64,000 bases of DNA from Desulfoprunum benzoelyticum (GCF_014201505.1 NZ_JACHEO010000011.1:1-64000), one strand, 5' to 3'; positions 1 through 10,325 are shown, counted from the first letter of the stretch. A program made the numbers and translations. The notes: generated from the letters alone by a model not told the origin.

Positions 1-795
1 GTGTTCCTGAACAAGTGTGACATGGTCGATGATGAGGAACTGATCGAGTTGGTCGAAATGGAACTGCGTGAGTTGCTTGACAAGTATGAATTTCCTGGAG
101 ACGACGTACCATTTGTCAAGGGTTCGGCGTTGAAGGCGCTGGAGAATCCTGAGGACGAGGCAGCGACGAAGTGCATCTGGGAGTTGATGGATGCAATTGA
201 TACGTATATTCCTGAGCCGGTACGTGATGTTGCCAAACCCTTCCTGATGCCGATTGAGGATGTATTTTCGATTTCCGGTCGTGGAACGGTTGCAACCGGA
301 AGGATCGAGCGAGGTGTGATCAAGGTCGGCGAGGAGGTTGAGATTGTCGGAATCAAGCCGACGGTGAAGACGACGGTTACCGGTGTCGAGATGTTCCGCA
401 AGTTGCTTGATGAAGGTCAGGCGGGGGATAACATTGGTGCGTTGCTGCGAGGAGTGAAACGGGATGAGATAGAACGCGGTCAGGTACTGGCTGCGCCGAA
501 ATCGATCACGCCGCATACCAAATTCAAGGCCGAGTGCTATATTCTCGGCAAGGATGAGGGTGGACGTCACACGCCGTTTTTCAATGGATATCGGCCGCAG
601 TTCTATTTCCGGACGACGGATGTTACTGGAGTCGTGACATTGCCCGAAGGAGTGGAGATGGTGATGCCTGGTGACAATATATCGGTTGAGGCCGAGCTGA
701 TCACCCCTATCGCGATGGATGCCGGATTACGATTTGCGATCCGCGAGGGTGGTCGGACGGTCGGTGCTGGCGTTATCAGTGAAATAATAGCCTAA
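1..795 (+). CDS. tuf: Elongation factor Tu, C-terminal part (5' end outside window)
   Basis: EF-Tu carries aminoacyl-tRNA to the ribosome as a GTP complex. The visible 264 residues begin at the G4 guanine-recognition motif (NKCD, residues 4-7) and run through beta-barrel domains 2 and 3 to the normal C-terminus. The GTG at position 1 is an internal valine codon, so the gene is cut by the window edge and the P-loop and switch regions lie upstream. It ends 9 bp before rpsJ, the usual str/S10 junction. Identification is from direct sequence likeness to the family and is very secure. Confidence 0.98.
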   Translation: MFLNKCDMVDDEELIELVEMELRELLDKYEFPGDDVPFVKGSALKALENPEDEAATKCIWELMDAIDTYIPEPVRDVAKPFLMPIEDVFSISGRGTVATGRIERGVIKVGEEVEIVGIKPTVKTTVTGVEMFRKLLDEGQAGDNIGALLRGVKRDEIERGQVLAAPKSITPHTKFKAECYILGKDEGGRHTPFFNGYRPQFYFRTTDVTGVVTLPEGVEMVMPGDNISVEAELITPIAMDAGLRFAIREGGRTVGAGVISEIIA

Positions 796-804
796 ATAGG
801 GTAA

Positions 805-1122
805 ATGATGATACCTACGGAAAAAATCAGGATACGCTTGAAGGCGTACGATCATAAACTTCTTGATCAGTCTACCTCAGAAATAGTTGAAACAGCGAGA
901 CGGACAGGATCTGCGGTAGCAGGACCAATTCCTTTGCCGACTTCTATTAATAAGTTCTGTGTCTTACGGTCGCCTCATGTCGATAAAAAATCGCGAGAGC
1001 AATTTGAGATGAGGACTCACCGGAGGTTGCTGGATATTCTTGAGCCAACACAGCAAACCATTGACCTGCTGATGAAATTAGAGTTATCCGCTGGCGTCGA
1101 TGTCGAAATTAAGCTGCCCTAG
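805..1122 (+). CDS. rpsJ: 30S ribosomal protein S10
   Basis: First gene of the S10 operon. The 105-aa protein has the family opening [11 protein letters not shown] and the conserved [11 protein letters not shown] segment. S10 sits in the 30S head and also pairs with NusB/NusG in antitermination. Two ATG codons are adjacent at 805 and 808; either could be used, with an AGGG ribosome site just upstream. It follows tuf by 9 bp, so the two are probably cotranscribed. Confidence 0.98.
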   Translation: MMIPTEKIRIRLKAYDHKLLDQSTSEIVETARRTGSAVAGPIPLPTSINKFCVLRSPHVDKKSREQFEMRTHRRLLDILEPTQQTIDLLMKLELSAGVDVEIKLP

Positions 1123-1161
1123 TTGATAAAAAAATAAGCAAAAGAAGCGTCAGGATATATT

Positions 1162-1791
1162 ATGCCAAAGACTATCGGTATTTTGGGTAAAAAAATTGGA
1201 ATGACCCGGATCTTTGACGAACTGGGTAATGTTGTACCTGTGACGGTTATTGAGGCCGGTCCCTGCAAGGTACTGCAAGTTAAGAATGAAGTGACGGACG
1301 GCTACAATGCTATCCAGGTAGGATTTGAAGAGAAGAAAGCTTCTCGTGTCAACAAACCTTCTGCTGGACATGCGGCCAAAGCGGGTGCAGTCGGCTTCTA
1401 CCATATCCGTGAGTTCAGGGTGGTAGATACTGCGCAGTATAAAGCTGGGCAGGAAATCGCTCTCGATACCATTCTTCAGATAGGAATGAATGTTGACGTT
1501 CAGGGAACCAGTAAAGGTCATGGATTCCAAGGTGTAATGAAGCGACACGGTTTCAAGGGCGGTGGAGCTGGACATGGTTCAACATTTCATCGAGCTCCTG
1601 GATCGATTGGTTGCAGTGCCTGGCCGAGTCGAGTCGTCAAGGGAAAGAAACTTCCCGGTCGGATGGGCAACAATACAGTCTTGAGGAAAAATGTTGTTGT
1701 TGTTGATGTGCGCTCCGAAGAAAATATCGTGTTATTGAAAGGACCAGTTCCGGGGGCTAAAAACGGCCTGTTGAAAATATTTTCAAAGTAA
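1162..1791 (+). CDS. rplC: 50S ribosomal protein L3
   Basis: The 209-aa L3 is a primary 23S rRNA binder near the peptidyl transferase centre. The N-terminal GILGKKIGMTRIF and the central loop with HGSTFHRAPGSIG (about residues 137-150) are diagnostic. The usual loop glutamine is not seen: this copy reads KGGGAGHGS where many have KGGQGASHGS. ATG at 1162 is preceded by AGGA. It lies between rpsJ and rplD as expected. Confidence 0.97.
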   Translation: MPKTIGILGKKIGMTRIFDELGNVVPVTVIEAGPCKVLQVKNEVTDGYNAIQVGFEEKKASRVNKPSAGHAAKAGAVGFYHIREFRVVDTAQYKAGQEIALDTILQIGMNVDVQGTSKGHGFQGVMKRHGFKGGGAGHGSTFHRAPGSIGCSAWPSRVVKGKKLPGRMGNNTVLRKNVVVVDVRSEENIVLLKGPVPGAKNGLLKIFSK

Positions 1792-1826
1792 TTGATCACG
1801 GAACTTGAAGGTTCGAGGAGATAAGA

Positions 1827-2450
1827 ATGTCAACTGTAAATATAGTGAACACCAAAAACGAAAGGGTCGGCGAGATAGAGTTAAATGAAAGTATTTTTAA
1901 TCTCGAAGTGAAAGAATACCTTTTGCATGATGTTGTACGAATGCAGCTTGCAGCACGCAGGGCAGGAACTGCATGTACAAAAACTCGCGTTGAGGTCAGT
2001 GGGGGTGGGGCCAAACCTTGGCGGCAGAAAGGTACTGGCCGAGCCAGAGCTGGAAGTCGAAGGTCTCCCTTGTGGAGAGGCGGTGGTGTTATCTTTGGCC
2101 CGAAACCGCGTGACTATAGTTTCAAACTTAATAAGAAGGTCAAAAAACAGGCTCTTGCTATGGCAATGAGTGCTCGATTTCAGGAAGGTAATCTTATTGT
2201 TCTTGATGATTTTTCGATGGATGTCATCAAAACCAAGGATTTCGTGGCTGTGATGAAAATACTGAATATCGAGAACGGTCTGATCATTGCTGATGGAGCT
2301 AGTGACAATCTTAATAAATCAGCACACAATGTTAATGGTTTCAAAGTGTTGCCAACTGAAGGGCTGAATGTATACGATATATTGTTGCATAAGAAACTTG
2401 TACTCGTGCAACCAGTGATAGAAAACCTTGAAAAGAGGTTGATGGCATGA
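1827..2450 (+). CDS. rplD: 50S ribosomal protein L4
   Basis: The 207-aa L4 lines the exit tunnel through its long basic loop, seen here as KPWRQKGTGRARAGSRRSPL (about residues 63-82). In gammaproteobacteria it also represses its own operon; no evidence of that can be read here. A GAGGAG ribosome site precedes the ATG. Its stop overlaps the rplW start (ATGA at 2447-2450), which implies translational coupling. Confidence 0.97.
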   Translation: MSTVNIVNTKNERVGEIELNESIFNLEVKEYLLHDVVRMQLAARRAGTACTKTRVEVSGGGAKPWRQKGTGRARAGSRRSPLWRGGGVIFGPKPRDYSFKLNKKVKKQALAMAMSARFQEGNLIVLDDFSMDVIKTKDFVAVMKILNIENGLIIADGASDNLNKSAHNVNGFKVLPTEGLNVYDILLHKKLVLVQPVIENLEKRLMA

Positions 2451-2734
2451 AAAATATTTACGGCGTATTGATGGGCCCCAGGTTAACTGAGAAAGCTAAT
2501 TTGTTGCAGGAATCGAATGGAAAAATCGTTTTCAGAGTTCGACCTGAAGCTAATAAAATTGAGATCAAGAACGCAGTCGAAGAAATGTTTAAAGTCAAAG
2601 TAAAGAGCATAACGACTGCCAATATGCACGGAAAGCGAAAGCGGGTCGGTAAATTCATAGGTAAAACGAATGATTGGAAAAAAGCCTATGTTACCTTGTC
2701 GGAAGGAAAGATCAATTTTGCCGATGAACTGTAA
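2447..2734 (+). CDS. rplW: 50S ribosomal protein L23
   Basis: The 95-aa L23 sits at the tunnel exit and docks trigger factor and SRP. The family features are the opening GPRLTEKANLL, the beta-strand region with NKIEIKNAVEEMF and the basic KRKRVGKFIG segment. Its start overlaps the rplD stop by 4 bp, so translation is probably coupled. An 79-bp gap then separates it from rplB. Confidence 0.96.
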   Translation: MKNIYGVLMGPRLTEKANLLQESNGKIVFRVRPEANKIEIKNAVEEMFKVKVKSITTANMHGKRKRVGKFIGKTNDWKKAYVTLSEGKINFADEL

Positions 2735-2813
2735 TTTAAAAAATACAGTTTGTGTGCTTAGAAGTTCTTTTGAGATTCTATCAAATAATTGATGATGGAG
2801 CGATTGGGAAATC

Positions 2814-3635
2814 ATGGCTATCAAAACATATAAACCTACGTCGGCCGGAAAAAGGCATCACGTTTCGACAATGAGTCCAGAACTGTCGCAATGTCGTCCA
2901 GAAAAGACTCTTGTTGTCAGCCTGTCAAAATCCGGTGGAAGAAATAATTATGGGCGGATTACTGCAAGACACATAGGTGGTGGACATAAACGCAAGTATA
3001 GAATTATAGACTTCAAGAGAAATAAAATTGACATTGCTGCCAAGGTTATCTCCATTGAATATGATCCGAACAGGTCCGCAAATATTGCCTTGTTGAGTTA
3101 TCTCGACGGAGAGAAAACGTATATTCTTTCTCCTGATGGTATAGCTGTTGGTGATCAGGTCGTTGCCGGAGAAAATGTCGATATTCAGCCAGGCAATTGT
3201 TTACCTATGGCAAACATACCGCTGGGCACGATTATTCATAATATCGAAATGAAAATCGGCAAAGGAGCTCAGCTTGTTCGTAGTGCAGGATCTGCAGCCC
3301 AGCTTATGGCCAAAGAAGGACAGTATGTTCTCGTTCGTTTGCCTTCAGGTGAGGTGAGGAAATTCAATCGACTTTGCCGGGCATGCATTGGTCAGGTCGG
3401 AAATCGTGAGCATGAAAGTAAAAAACTCGGAAAAGCAGGTCGCACCCGATGGGTTGGAAAGAGACCGCATGTACGTGGTGTTGCCATGAATCCCGTTGAT
3501 CATCCGATGGGTGGTGGTGAAGGCAAGAGTTCCGGTGGCCGCCATCCGTGCACTCCATGGGGATATCCGACCAAGGGTTACAAGACCAGGAAGAATACGT
3601 CTTCTGATAAGTTCATAGTCAAGAAGAGATCTTAA
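2814..3635 (+). CDS. rplB: 50S ribosomal protein L2
   Basis: The 273-aa L2 is needed for subunit joining and the peptidyl transferase centre. The KPTSAGKRH start and the C-terminal [13 protein letters not shown] segment mark it. The first histidine of that segment, linked to peptidyl transferase activity in E. coli, is kept; the second is methionine, as in some other lineages. The ATG at 2814 starts 79 bp after rplW and the gene leads directly into rpsS. Confidence 0.97.
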   Translation: MAIKTYKPTSAGKRHHVSTMSPELSQCRPEKTLVVSLSKSGGRNNYGRITARHIGGGHKRKYRIIDFKRNKIDIAAKVISIEYDPNRSANIALLSYLDGEKTYILSPDGIAVGDQVVAGENVDIQPGNCLPMANIPLGTIIHNIEMKIGKGAQLVRSAGSAAQLMAKEGQYVLVRLPSGEVRKFNRLCRACIGQVGNREHESKKLGKAGRTRWVGKRPHVRGVAMNPVDHPMGGGEGKSSGGRHPCTPWGYPTKGYKTRKNTSSDKFIVKKRS

Positions 3636-3652
3636 TACGAAAGGAGTGAATA

Positions 3653-3928
3653 ATGTCACGCTCAGTTAGAAAAGGACCTTTTATTGACGAGCATGTAATG
3701 AAAAAGGTCGAGCAGGCAATAGACAGCGGATCTCGGAAGGTTATAAAAACCTGGTCGAGGCGTTCAGATATTATCCCAGAAATGGTAGGTCTGACATTTG
3801 CTGTCCATAATGGAAAAAAATTTATACCGGTGTTTATATCTGAAAACATGGTAGGCCATAAATTAGGAGAGTTCTCTCCGACGCGAACCTATTATGGGCA
3901 TTCTGCCGATAAGAAAGGTAAAAAATAA
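3653..3928 (+). CDS. rpsS: 30S ribosomal protein S19
   Basis: The 91-aa S19 binds the 30S head next to S13. The opening [14 protein letters not shown], the [19 protein letters not shown] core and the terminal [15 protein letters not shown] are typical. An AAGGAG ribosome site lies 7 bp before the ATG. It has the usual place between rplB and rplV. Confidence 0.97.
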   Translation: MSRSVRKGPFIDEHVMKKVEQAIDSGSRKVIKTWSRRSDIIPEMVGLTFAVHNGKKFIPVFISENMVGHKLGEFSPTRTYYGHSADKKGKK

Positions 3929-3973
3929 TATTCCATTTCTGTTCTCAGGCAGAACTCATCAGGAGTAAATACT

Positions 3974-4306
3974 ATGGAAGCAAAAGCCGTAGGAAAATAT
4001 ATTAGGATATCACCCCAGAAAGCACGGTTAGTAGCTGATGTGGTAAGGGGAATGGCCGTCGATAAAGCAATAACGACGCTTCGGTTTATGCCGAAAAAAG
4101 GAGCTGGTATATTGCGTAAGGTTATTGAATCCGCTGTAGCTAATGCCACTCAGAATGATCAAGTTGACGTGGACGATCTGTTCGTTAAGAAGATCCTGAT
4201 TGACGGAGGACCATCCCTGAAGCGTATTACACCAAGGGCCATGGGAAGGGCTACCGGTATTATCAAAAGGTCAAGTCACATTACGGTCGTGCTGGGAGAA
4301 AATTGA
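3974..4306 (+). CDS. rplV: 50S ribosomal protein L22
   Basis: The 110-aa L22 reaches into the exit tunnel by a beta-hairpin, here around GPSLKRITPRAMGRAT (residues 77-92). The N-terminal YIRISPQKARLVADVVRG is a family signature. AGGAG lies 9 bp before the ATG. The length and position between rpsS and rpsC are normal. Confidence 0.97.
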   Translation: MEAKAVGKYIRISPQKARLVADVVRGMAVDKAITTLRFMPKKGAGILRKVIESAVANATQNDQVDVDDLFVKKILIDGGPSLKRITPRAMGRATGIIKRSSHITVVLGEN

Positions 4307-4377
4307 TAATCTCTGTAGAGATAAATCAATTTTTTTCAGCTAATCAATTTGAATAATGAATAATCTGGAGGATTGTT

Positions 4378-5031
4378 TTGGGGCAGAAGGTTAATCCATT
4401 AGGACTGAGACTGAATATCACCCGGACTTGGGATTCAATTTGGTACGCATCGAAAGATTACTCTGCTTACCTTATTGAAGATCAGAAAATTAAGAAATTC
4501 CTTAAGGAAAAGCTTCAGCATGCCGGATTGTCAAAGGTGATAATTGAAAGGACGGGCGATAAGGTCCGGACGAAATTATTCACAGCCCGGCCTGGGATTG
4601 TAATAGGCAAAAAGGGTGCGGAGATCGAAATCCTGAAAAAAGATCTCGAAAAGCTTGTGCAACGTAAAGTTACTTTGGATATTCAAGAGGTACGGCGGCC
4701 TGAAGCCGATGCACAACTGGTTGCTGAAAGCATCGCTTCCCAATTGGTGCGCCGGGTTGCCTTTAGACGCGCAATGAAGAAAGCGGTAAATTCAGCGTTG
4801 CGTTTCGGTGTCCAAGGCATTAAGATTTCCTGTTCCGGACGCTTGGGGGGGGCCGAAATGTCACGGTGCGAGTGGGTCAGAGAAGGAAGGGTTCCGCTTC
4901 ACACTCTCAGGGCTGACGTGGATTATGCACTTGCTGAAGCGAATACAACATACGGTATTATTGGTGTAAAAGTATGGATATTCAAAGGTGAAGTGCTTGG
5001 TGATAAGGACTCAGGCAGCGTTCAGCAGTGA
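4378..5031 (+). CDS. rpsC: 30S ribosomal protein S3 (TTG start)
   Basis: The 217-aa S3 lines the mRNA entry channel and has helicase-like unwinding activity with S4 and S5. It has an N-terminal KH domain with the GxxG loop (GKKGAEI, about residues 77-83) and the C-terminal S3 domain ([11 protein letters not shown]). The only start that gives the conserved [11 protein letters not shown]-terminus is TTG at 4378, with a GGAGG site 7 bp upstream. S14, S5, S13 and S4 in this run also use TTG starts. Confidence 0.96.
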   Translation: MGQKVNPLGLRLNITRTWDSIWYASKDYSAYLIEDQKIKKFLKEKLQHAGLSKVIIERTGDKVRTKLFTARPGIVIGKKGAEIEILKKDLEKLVQRKVTLDIQEVRRPEADAQLVAESIASQLVRRVAFRRAMKKAVNSALRFGVQGIKISCSGRLGGAEMSRCEWVREGRVPLHTLRADVDYALAEANTTYGIIGVKVWIFKGEVLGDKDSGSVQQ

Positions 5032-5079
5032 CGAGGCGGAGAGTCTTCGGGATAAGTAGTATTGACAGTGGAGTAGAGA

Positions 5080-5496
5080 ATGTTAAGTCCTAAAAAGGTA
5101 AAGCATAGGAAGGTCTTCAAAGGAAGAATGAAAGGGGTTGCCATGCGTGGCTCCTCTATATCGTTTGGCGAATACGCCTTGAAGGCCTTGGATTGCGGTA
5201 AGATGACGGCGCAACAGATAGAAGCTGCTCGAATTGCAATCAACAGGAAGATAAAGCGCGGGGGAAAAGTATGGATAAGGGTTTTCCCTGCAAAACCGAT
5301 TACCAAAAAACCTGCGGAAACTCGGATGGGTAAGGGCAAAGGCAGTCCGGAATACTGGGTGGCTCCAATTCAGCCTGGGAAAATACTTTATGAACTGGCT
5401 GGAGTTGATGAAGAACTAGCTGTACGGGCCTTGACTCTTGCAGGGAACAAACTGCCGTTTGCCACCAAGGTCGTCGCCAAGAGGAACATATTATGA
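5080..5496 (+). CDS. rplP: 50S ribosomal protein L16
   Basis: The 138-aa L16 organises the A-site finger of the 50S subunit. The N-terminus [11 protein letters not shown] and the signature [16 protein letters not shown] (about residues 87-102) are conserved. Its stop overlaps the rpmC start by 4 bp (ATGA at 5493-5496), which suggests translational coupling. Confidence 0.97.
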   Translation: MLSPKKVKHRKVFKGRMKGVAMRGSSISFGEYALKALDCGKMTAQQIEAARIAINRKIKRGGKVWIRVFPAKPITKKPAETRMGKGKGSPEYWVAPIQPGKILYELAGVDEELAVRALTLAGNKLPFATKVVAKRNIL

Positions 5497-5687
5497 AAGC
5501 TGAAGAATTGAGAAAAATGTCCGAAGAGGAATTGGAGAAAAAGTTAACTGAATTGCAGAAAGAACTCGGAAATCTCTCCTTTCATCATCGTATACGACCC
5601 TTGGAAGATACTTCACGATTAAGAAAAATTAGAAAAGATATTGCTAGGATTAATACCGTCGTCAATCAGAAGGGCAATATAGCCTAA
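5493..5687 (+). CDS. rpmC: 50S ribosomal protein L29
   Basis: The 64-aa L29 is a helical hairpin at the tunnel exit beside L23. It reads [17 protein letters not shown] and then the basic [14 protein letters not shown] helix, as in the family. It is coupled to rplP by overlap and followed by a 67-bp gap before rpsQ. Confidence 0.96.
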   Translation: MKAEELRKMSEEELEKKLTELQKELGNLSFHHRIRPLEDTSRLRKIRKDIARINTVVNQKGNIA

Positions 5688-5754
5688 CCACAAGTGAAAA
5701 ATACCTGTGATTGCGGGTTGTCCATGCACTAAATCACCTTGAATCGAATATATT

Positions 5755-6015
5755 ATGAGTGAAAATACTAAATCGAAAAAAACTCGAACTGGTTCTGTTG
5801 TCAGCAACAGGATGGAAAAAAGCGTTGTCGTTCTGGTTGAACGCAAGGTTCGTCATAAACTGTACGGTAAGTATGTGAAGACAAGCGTTAAATACCTTGC
5901 AGATGACCCAGAGAACCGCTGCAACATCGGCGATACAGTACTCATTGAGGAATGTCGTCCACTAAGTAAAAAGAAACGATGGCGTGTAAGAACCATACTT
6001 GAGCAGGCTGTGTAA
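5755..6015 (+). CDS. rpsQ: 30S ribosomal protein S17
   Basis: The 86-aa S17 is a primary 16S rRNA binder with an OB fold. The signature [20 protein letters not shown] and the C-terminal [15 protein letters not shown] are typical. It lies in the usual rpmC-rpsQ-rplN order. Confidence 0.97.
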   Translation: MSENTKSKKTRTGSVVSNRMEKSVVVLVERKVRHKLYGKYVKTSVKYLADDPENRCNIGDTVLIEECRPLSKKKRWRVRTILEQAV

Positions 6016-6079
6016 TACCTCTTTTTTTATCTGATCGAGGGGATATTAATTTGCAGCTGATGAAATACCGGGTGAAATT

Positions 6080-6448
6080 ATGATACAAACAGAAACAGTC
6101 CTCAATGTGGCCGATAATTCAGGTGCTAAAAAAGTACTTTGTATTCGTGTTCTTGGCGGGACAAGGAAACGGTATGCGCGTATTGGCGATGTTATCGTTG
6201 TCACAGTAAAAGAGGCTATACCACATGCCAAGGTAAAAAAAGGCGATGTTATGAAGGCTGTAATAGTTCGTACAGTCAAAGAAATTAAGCGTCCTGACGA
6301 TACCTGGGTAAAATTTGACGAAAATGCAGCAGTTATTCTGGCATCATCAGGTGAACCGGTGGGTACTCGAATTTTTGGACCGGTAGCGAGAGAATTGAGA
6401 AATCAGGGATTCATGAAAATCATCTCCCTTGCTCCGGAAGTACTGTAA
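6080..6448 (+). CDS. rplN: 50S ribosomal protein L14
   Basis: The 122-aa L14 contacts 16S rRNA in an intersubunit bridge and is where the silencing factor RsfS docks. The opening [17 protein letters not shown] and the C-terminal FGPVARELR are family hallmarks. The length is exactly the bacterial norm. Confidence 0.98.
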   Translation: MIQTETVLNVADNSGAKKVLCIRVLGGTRKRYARIGDVIVVTVKEAIPHAKVKKGDVMKAVIVRTVKEIKRPDDTWVKFDENAAVILASSGEPVGTRIFGPVARELRNQGFMKIISLAPEVL

Positions 6449-6498
6449 CCGTCCCCGACCCCGCATGGGTGAGATCCATTGATTGGAGAATATACGCA

Positions 6499-6834
6499 AT
6501 GAGACAGGGTAGAACATACCTGAAAAAAAATGATCAGGTTGAAGTAATTGCTGGCAAGGATAAGGGAAGAGTCGGCAAGGTTCTGAAGGTGTTGCCTGAT
6601 GAGAACAAGGCCGTAGTGGAAAGAGTGAATATGGTCAAAAGGCATACCAAGGCAAGAGAGATGAATCAACAGGGTCAGATTGTTGAAAAGGAACTACCGA
6701 TTCATGTGTCGAATCTGCAGTTGATTTGTCCTGAATGCACCAAGACCGGCCGCATAGGCAAAAAGATCCTTGATGATGGTGCAAAGATCCGCTTTTGCAA
6801 AAGCTGCGGTGAATCCATCGAAAAGAAAGCATAA
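6499..6834 (+). CDS. rplX: 50S ribosomal protein L24, zinc-ribbon form
   Basis: L24 helps start 50S assembly. The ATG at 6499 gives a 111-aa protein starting [15 protein letters not shown], with GGAGA 9 bp upstream; the in-frame ATG at 6469 has no ribosome site and adds residues absent from the family. The KOW segment is [13 protein letters not shown] (residues 19-31). The C-terminal half keeps four cysteines (C77, C80, C100, C103) spaced as a zinc ribbon, a feature of the C+ type of L24. Confidence 0.96.
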   Translation: MRQGRTYLKKNDQVEVIAGKDKGRVGKVLKVLPDENKAVVERVNMVKRHTKAREMNQQGQIVEKELPIHVSNLQLICPECTKTGRIGKKILDDGAKIRFCKSCGESIEKKA

Positions 6835-6866
6835 AACTGTAAAGACACTAACACCAGGAGTTATTC

Positions 6867-7406
6867 ATGGGTGCGTTGAAGGATTACTATAATAATGAAT
6901 GTGTACCTGCATTAAAACAGGAGTTTGGTTACACCAATCCGATGCAGATTCCCAAAATTGAGAAAGTCGTTCTCAATATGGGTCTTGGCGAAGCGGTGCA
7001 GAATCCAAAGATTGTCGAGGGCGCGGTCGAAGAACTGACCAAAATTGCAGGTCAGCGTGCGGTAGTCACTAAGGCGAAGAAGTCTATTGCAACATTTAAA
7101 CTCCGCGAGGGTATGCCGATCGGTTGCTGTGTTACTCTTCGTGGTGAAAAAATGTATGCCTTCATTAGCAAACTGGTCAATATTGCTCTGCCACGCGTAC
7201 GTGACTTCAGAGGCCTTTCTCCAAAATGGTTTGATGGTCGGGGAAATTATTCAATGGGTGTTAAGGAGCAGATTATTTTTCCAGAGATAGATTACGACAA
7301 GATTGACAAGATCAAAGGTTTAAATATCACATTTGTAACGACGGCAAAAACAGATGAAGAGGGGCGTTTCCTGCTGAAATTGATAGGGATGCCGTTCCGT
7401 AAGTAA
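6867..7406 (+). CDS. rplE: 50S ribosomal protein L5
   Basis: The 179-aa L5 binds 5S rRNA and contacts P-site tRNA. The [18 protein letters not shown] segment and [19 protein letters not shown] (about residues 113-131) are diagnostic. The C-terminus has [17 protein letters not shown] as expected. CAGGAG precedes the ATG. Confidence 0.98.
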   Translation: MGALKDYYNNECVPALKQEFGYTNPMQIPKIEKVVLNMGLGEAVQNPKIVEGAVEELTKIAGQRAVVTKAKKSIATFKLREGMPIGCCVTLRGEKMYAFISKLVNIALPRVRDFRGLSPKWFDGRGNYSMGVKEQIIFPEIDYDKIDKIKGLNITFVTTAKTDEEGRFLLKLIGMPFRK

Positions 7407-7452
7407 TCGATAAATTAATTAAAGATTTTATAGAAATATTCTGGAGGTCAGT

Positions 7453-7638
7453 TTGGCTAAAAAATCCATTATTGCAAAGGCCCAGCGCAAACAGAAATTT
7501 GACGTGCGGCAATATAACAGATGCCCATTGTGTGGTCGGCCCCGTTCATTTATCCGGAAGTTCGGGATATGCAGAATCTGCTTTCGGAAGTTGGCGTCAA
7601 GCGGAGAAGTCACTGGTGTGACAAAGTCCAGCTGGTAG
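7453..7638 (+). CDS. rpsN: 30S ribosomal protein S14, type Z (zinc-binding, TTG start)
   Basis: The 61-aa short S14 has two CxxC pairs (C24/C27 and C40/C43) that bind zinc, unlike the about 100-aa zinc-free form. The start is TTG at 7453 with GGAGG six bases upstream; no ATG is possible without losing the conserved AKKSIIAK N-terminus. Some annotations name this form rpsZ. Confidence 0.97.
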   Translation: MAKKSIIAKAQRKQKFDVRQYNRCPLCGRPRSFIRKFGICRICFRKLASSGEVTGVTKSSW

Positions 7639-7693
7639 GAAGTGGTCTCCGGTTTTCAGTCGATAATTCAGAAAAAATGAAGGAGTGTTCGCT

Positions 7694-8092
7694 ATGTCCA
7701 TGAGCGACCCCCTGGCAGATATGCTGACCAGGATACGCAATGCAACGATGGTAAAGTTTGATCATGTGGAAATACCCAAATCAAATGTCAAAGTTGATAT
7801 TGCACGAGTATTGAAAGAAGAAGGCTTCATTCGTGATTATCGTATTTCAGAGTCAGGTCCTCAGGGAACTTTGACTATAGATCTGAAATATGGTCCGAAC
7901 CGAGAGTCTGTTATTACGGGAATTAAACGTATCAGCAAGCCCGGGCTGAGGCGATATGCCAAGGCGAAAGAAGTGCCGACCGTATTGAACGGACTTGGTA
8001 TTTCCATCATCAGTACATCGAAAGGCATAGTTACCGATAAAGCCGCAAGGACTTTGAACACTGGCGGAGAGATACTCTGTGAAGTGTGGTAA
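7694..8092 (+). CDS. rpsH: 30S ribosomal protein S8
   Basis: S8 binds the central domain of 16S rRNA and, in enteric bacteria, represses the spc operon. The start chosen is ATG 7694 ([16 protein letters not shown]), eight bases after AGGAG at 7681-7685; a GTG at 7685 lies inside that ribosome site. The result is 132 aa, the family length. The C-terminus carries [13 protein letters not shown] and the ending GGEILCEVW. Confidence 0.97.
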   Translation: MSMSDPLADMLTRIRNATMVKFDHVEIPKSNVKVDIARVLKEEGFIRDYRISESGPQGTLTIDLKYGPNRESVITGIKRISKPGLRRYAKAKEVPTVLNGLGISIISTSKGIVTDKAARTLNTGGEILCEVW

Positions 8093-8120
8093 TCTTCGCA
8101 GAAAATGGAGGAATTGACGA

Positions 8121-8663
8121 ATGTCTCGGATAGGGAAACAACCAATTACAGTACCTGCTGGTGTTAAGGTCGATATCAGTGGCCAGCTGATCACAGTGAC
8201 CGGGAAGAAAGGCAAACTGGTGAGAACTATTCAGCCAGAGATTGAAGTAGTCTATGAGGGTAATGTCATAAATATCATTAACAAAACTGAAGGAAAAACC
8301 GTTAACGCTTTCCGTGGATTAACCAGAAGCCTTGTCAATAACATGGTAGTCGGCGTTGAAGAAGGGTTTAAAAAAGTTTTGGTAATTGAGGGTGTTGGCT
8401 ACAAGGCTAATGTCGTTGGCAATAATCTCACCCTAAATGTCGGTTATTCAAGTCCGGTTGAATTTACCGTTCCGAGTGCTGTCACTGCATCGATAGAAGG
8501 GAACAACAAAGTTGTATTGGAATCTATCGACAAGGAACTGCTGGGACTCATTGCAGCCAAAATTAGACAGGTGAGAAAACCGGAACCTTACAAGGGAAAG
8601 GGCATTCGCTATGAAGGCGAGCATATTGTCAGAAAAGTCGGAAAATCAGGTTCTAAGAAATAA
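8121..8663 (+). CDS. rplF: 50S ribosomal protein L6
   Basis: The 180-aa L6 has the two repeated L6 folds and lies near the GTPase centre. SRIGKQPITVPAGV at the start and RKPEPYKGKGIRYEGE (about residues 151-166) are signatures. GGAGG precedes the ATG. Confidence 0.98.
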   Translation: MSRIGKQPITVPAGVKVDISGQLITVTGKKGKLVRTIQPEIEVVYEGNVINIINKTEGKTVNAFRGLTRSLVNNMVVGVEEGFKKVLVIEGVGYKANVVGNNLTLNVGYSSPVEFTVPSAVTASIEGNNKVVLESIDKELLGLIAAKIRQVRKPEPYKGKGIRYEGEHIVRKVGKSGSKK

Positions 8664-8706
8664 GGTTGTCGGTTTTCAACCACTTACTTTTTGATGGAAT
8701 AATATT

Positions 8707-9075
8707 ATGGCGAAGACGAATTTAAAAATCACGGCCAGGGCAAAGAGGATCAGTCGGATTCGTAAAAAAATTACAGGAACGATTGAGAGACCACGCCTGA
8801 GAGTCTTCAAAAGCAATAAGCATATTTATGCGCAGATTATTAATGATGCGACAGGGAAGACATTGATTACCATGTCAACAGTTGATAAAGGGTACTTGCC
8901 TGGTGATGACGTGAAAGGGAAATCCGCGGCAGCTAAGATTGTAGGCTATATTCTTGCAGAACGTGCAAGGGCAGCAGGCATTGAAAAGGTTGTCTTTGAT
9001 CGTGGTGGATATATATATCACGGTCGCGTTAAATCCCTCTCCGAGGGAGCTCGGGAAGGTGGGCTAATTTTTTAA
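8707..9075 (+). CDS. rplR: 50S ribosomal protein L18
   Basis: The 122-aa L18 binds 5S rRNA with L5. It shows the basic N-terminal stretch, [18 protein letters not shown] (about residues 27-44) and the C-terminal [15 protein letters not shown]. Length and order are normal. Confidence 0.98.
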   Translation: MAKTNLKITARAKRISRIRKKITGTIERPRLRVFKSNKHIYAQIINDATGKTLITMSTVDKGYLPGDDVKGKSAAAKIVGYILAERARAAGIEKVVFDRGGYIYHGRVKSLSEGAREGGLIF

Positions 9076-9102
9076 TGTTTTTTCTACATATGGGGGTGTC
9101 CC

Positions 9103-9615
9103 TTGTCTGAGTTTAAGCGTTCCAAAAGTGAAAATACCGAGGAACTGATAGAAAAGATAGTGTTCATCAATCGGGTAGCCAAAGTGGTAAAGGGTGGCCG
9201 ACGTTTCAGCTTCAGCGCAATTGTCGTCGTTGGTGATGGAAAAGGAAAGGTCGGATACGGTCTGGGTAAGGCCAATCAGGTCCCCGAAGCCATTAGAAAG
9301 GGAGTTGAAAAAGCGAGAAAGGATATGTCTGCCGTATCGTTGACAACATCATCAATTCCCCATGAGATTGTTGGTACATATGGCGCAGGAAAAGTAATGC
9401 TCAAGCCCGCCTCCGATGGCACCGGACTGATCGCCGGTGGCCCAGTGCGGGCTGTTCTTGAGGCGGCAGGAGTTTCAAATATACTGACAAAATGTCTCGG
9501 CTCACACAATCCTCATAACATGGTAAAAGCTACCTTAGATGGATTGCGGTCATTACGCTCTGTCAAGGCCATCGCTGCTCTGCGTGGTAAAAGTGTCGAA
9601 GAGTTTCAGGTCTAG
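9103..9615 (+). CDS. rpsE: 30S ribosomal protein S5 (TTG start)
   Basis: The 170-aa S5 helps tRNA selection accuracy and mRNA unwinding. The double-stranded RNA-binding fold has [20 protein letters not shown] (about residues 38-57) and the C-terminal part has [16 protein letters not shown]. No ATG fits upstream, so TTG 9103 is the likely start. It follows rplR by 27 bp. Confidence 0.97.
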   Translation: MSEFKRSKSENTEELIEKIVFINRVAKVVKGGRRFSFSAIVVVGDGKGKVGYGLGKANQVPEAIRKGVEKARKDMSAVSLTTSSIPHEIVGTYGAGKVMLKPASDGTGLIAGGPVRAVLEAAGVSNILTKCLGSHNPHNMVKATLDGLRSLRSVKAIAALRGKSVEEFQV

Positions 9616-9694
9616 CAAAGCACATATGGTTGAATGCCCTGATGAGCTGTATTGGATAAAGATTTCTGTGAATTAATATTCATAAGGTAACGAA

Positions 9695-9877
9695 ATGGCA
9701 GAGACAATTACTTTTACCATGGTCAAAAGCAGCATTGGCAGTACTGAAAAAATACGCGCTACTTTGATTGGCTTAGGTTTGACCAAACTCAATAAAAGAG
9801 TGACGAGAAAAAATACACCTGAGTTGAGGGGAATGCTCGCTAAGGTCAATCATCTCGTTCGGATCGAAGAGGTATAG
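9695..9877 (+). CDS. rpmD: 50S ribosomal protein L30
   Basis: The 60-aa L30 has the pattern FTMVKSSIGSTEKIRATLIG and the terminal GMLAKVNHLVRIEEV. It is usually found between rpsE and rplO, as here. Its stop is one base before the rplO start, so the two are probably translated together. Confidence 0.96.
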   Translation: MAETITFTMVKSSIGSTEKIRATLIGLGLTKLNKRVTRKNTPELRGMLAKVNHLVRIEEV

Positions 9878-9878
9878 G

Positions 9879-10325
9879 ATGATTACGCTTTCTAATTTAT
9901 CACCGCAGGATGGTTCAACAAAACAAAAAAAGCGGGTAGGTCGTGGACCGGGATCGGGTCACGGGAAAACAGCTGGTCGAGGACATAAGGGATTCAAAGC
10001 TCGTTCTGGTTCGGGTATAAAACCTGGTTTCGAAGGCGGTCAGATGCCCTTGTATCGCCGACTCCCGAAGCGTGGCTTCACCAACGTTCATGCCAAATTA
10101 TGTGAAATCGTTTCATTGAGCCAATTGGATAAGTTCGAGGCAAATAGCGAGATTGACTCCGCAAAACTTGTCGAGGCCGGCATCGTTTCAAAAGGAAGTA
10201 TTGTCAAGGTCCTGGCAAATGGTGAGATCACAAAGGCAGTAATCGTCAAGGTGGAAAAGGTCAGTTCTCAGGCGAAGGCTCAGATAGAAAATGCTGGGGG
10301 TAAGGTCATCTTTGAAGAGGCGTAA
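9879..10325 (+). CDS. rplO: 50S ribosomal protein L15
   Basis: The 148-aa L15 is a late 50S assembly protein. The glycine-rich RNA-binding N-terminus (KKRVGRGPGSGHGKTAGRGH, residues 17-36) and the following GFEGGQMPLYRRLPKRGF are typical. The start is abutted to rpmD. Confidence 0.97.
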   Translation: MITLSNLSPQDGSTKQKKRVGRGPGSGHGKTAGRGHKGFKARSGSGIKPGFEGGQMPLYRRLPKRGFTNVHAKLCEIVSLSQLDKFEANSEIDSAKLVEAGIVSKGSIVKVLANGEITKAVIVKVEKVSSQAKAQIENAGGKVIFEEA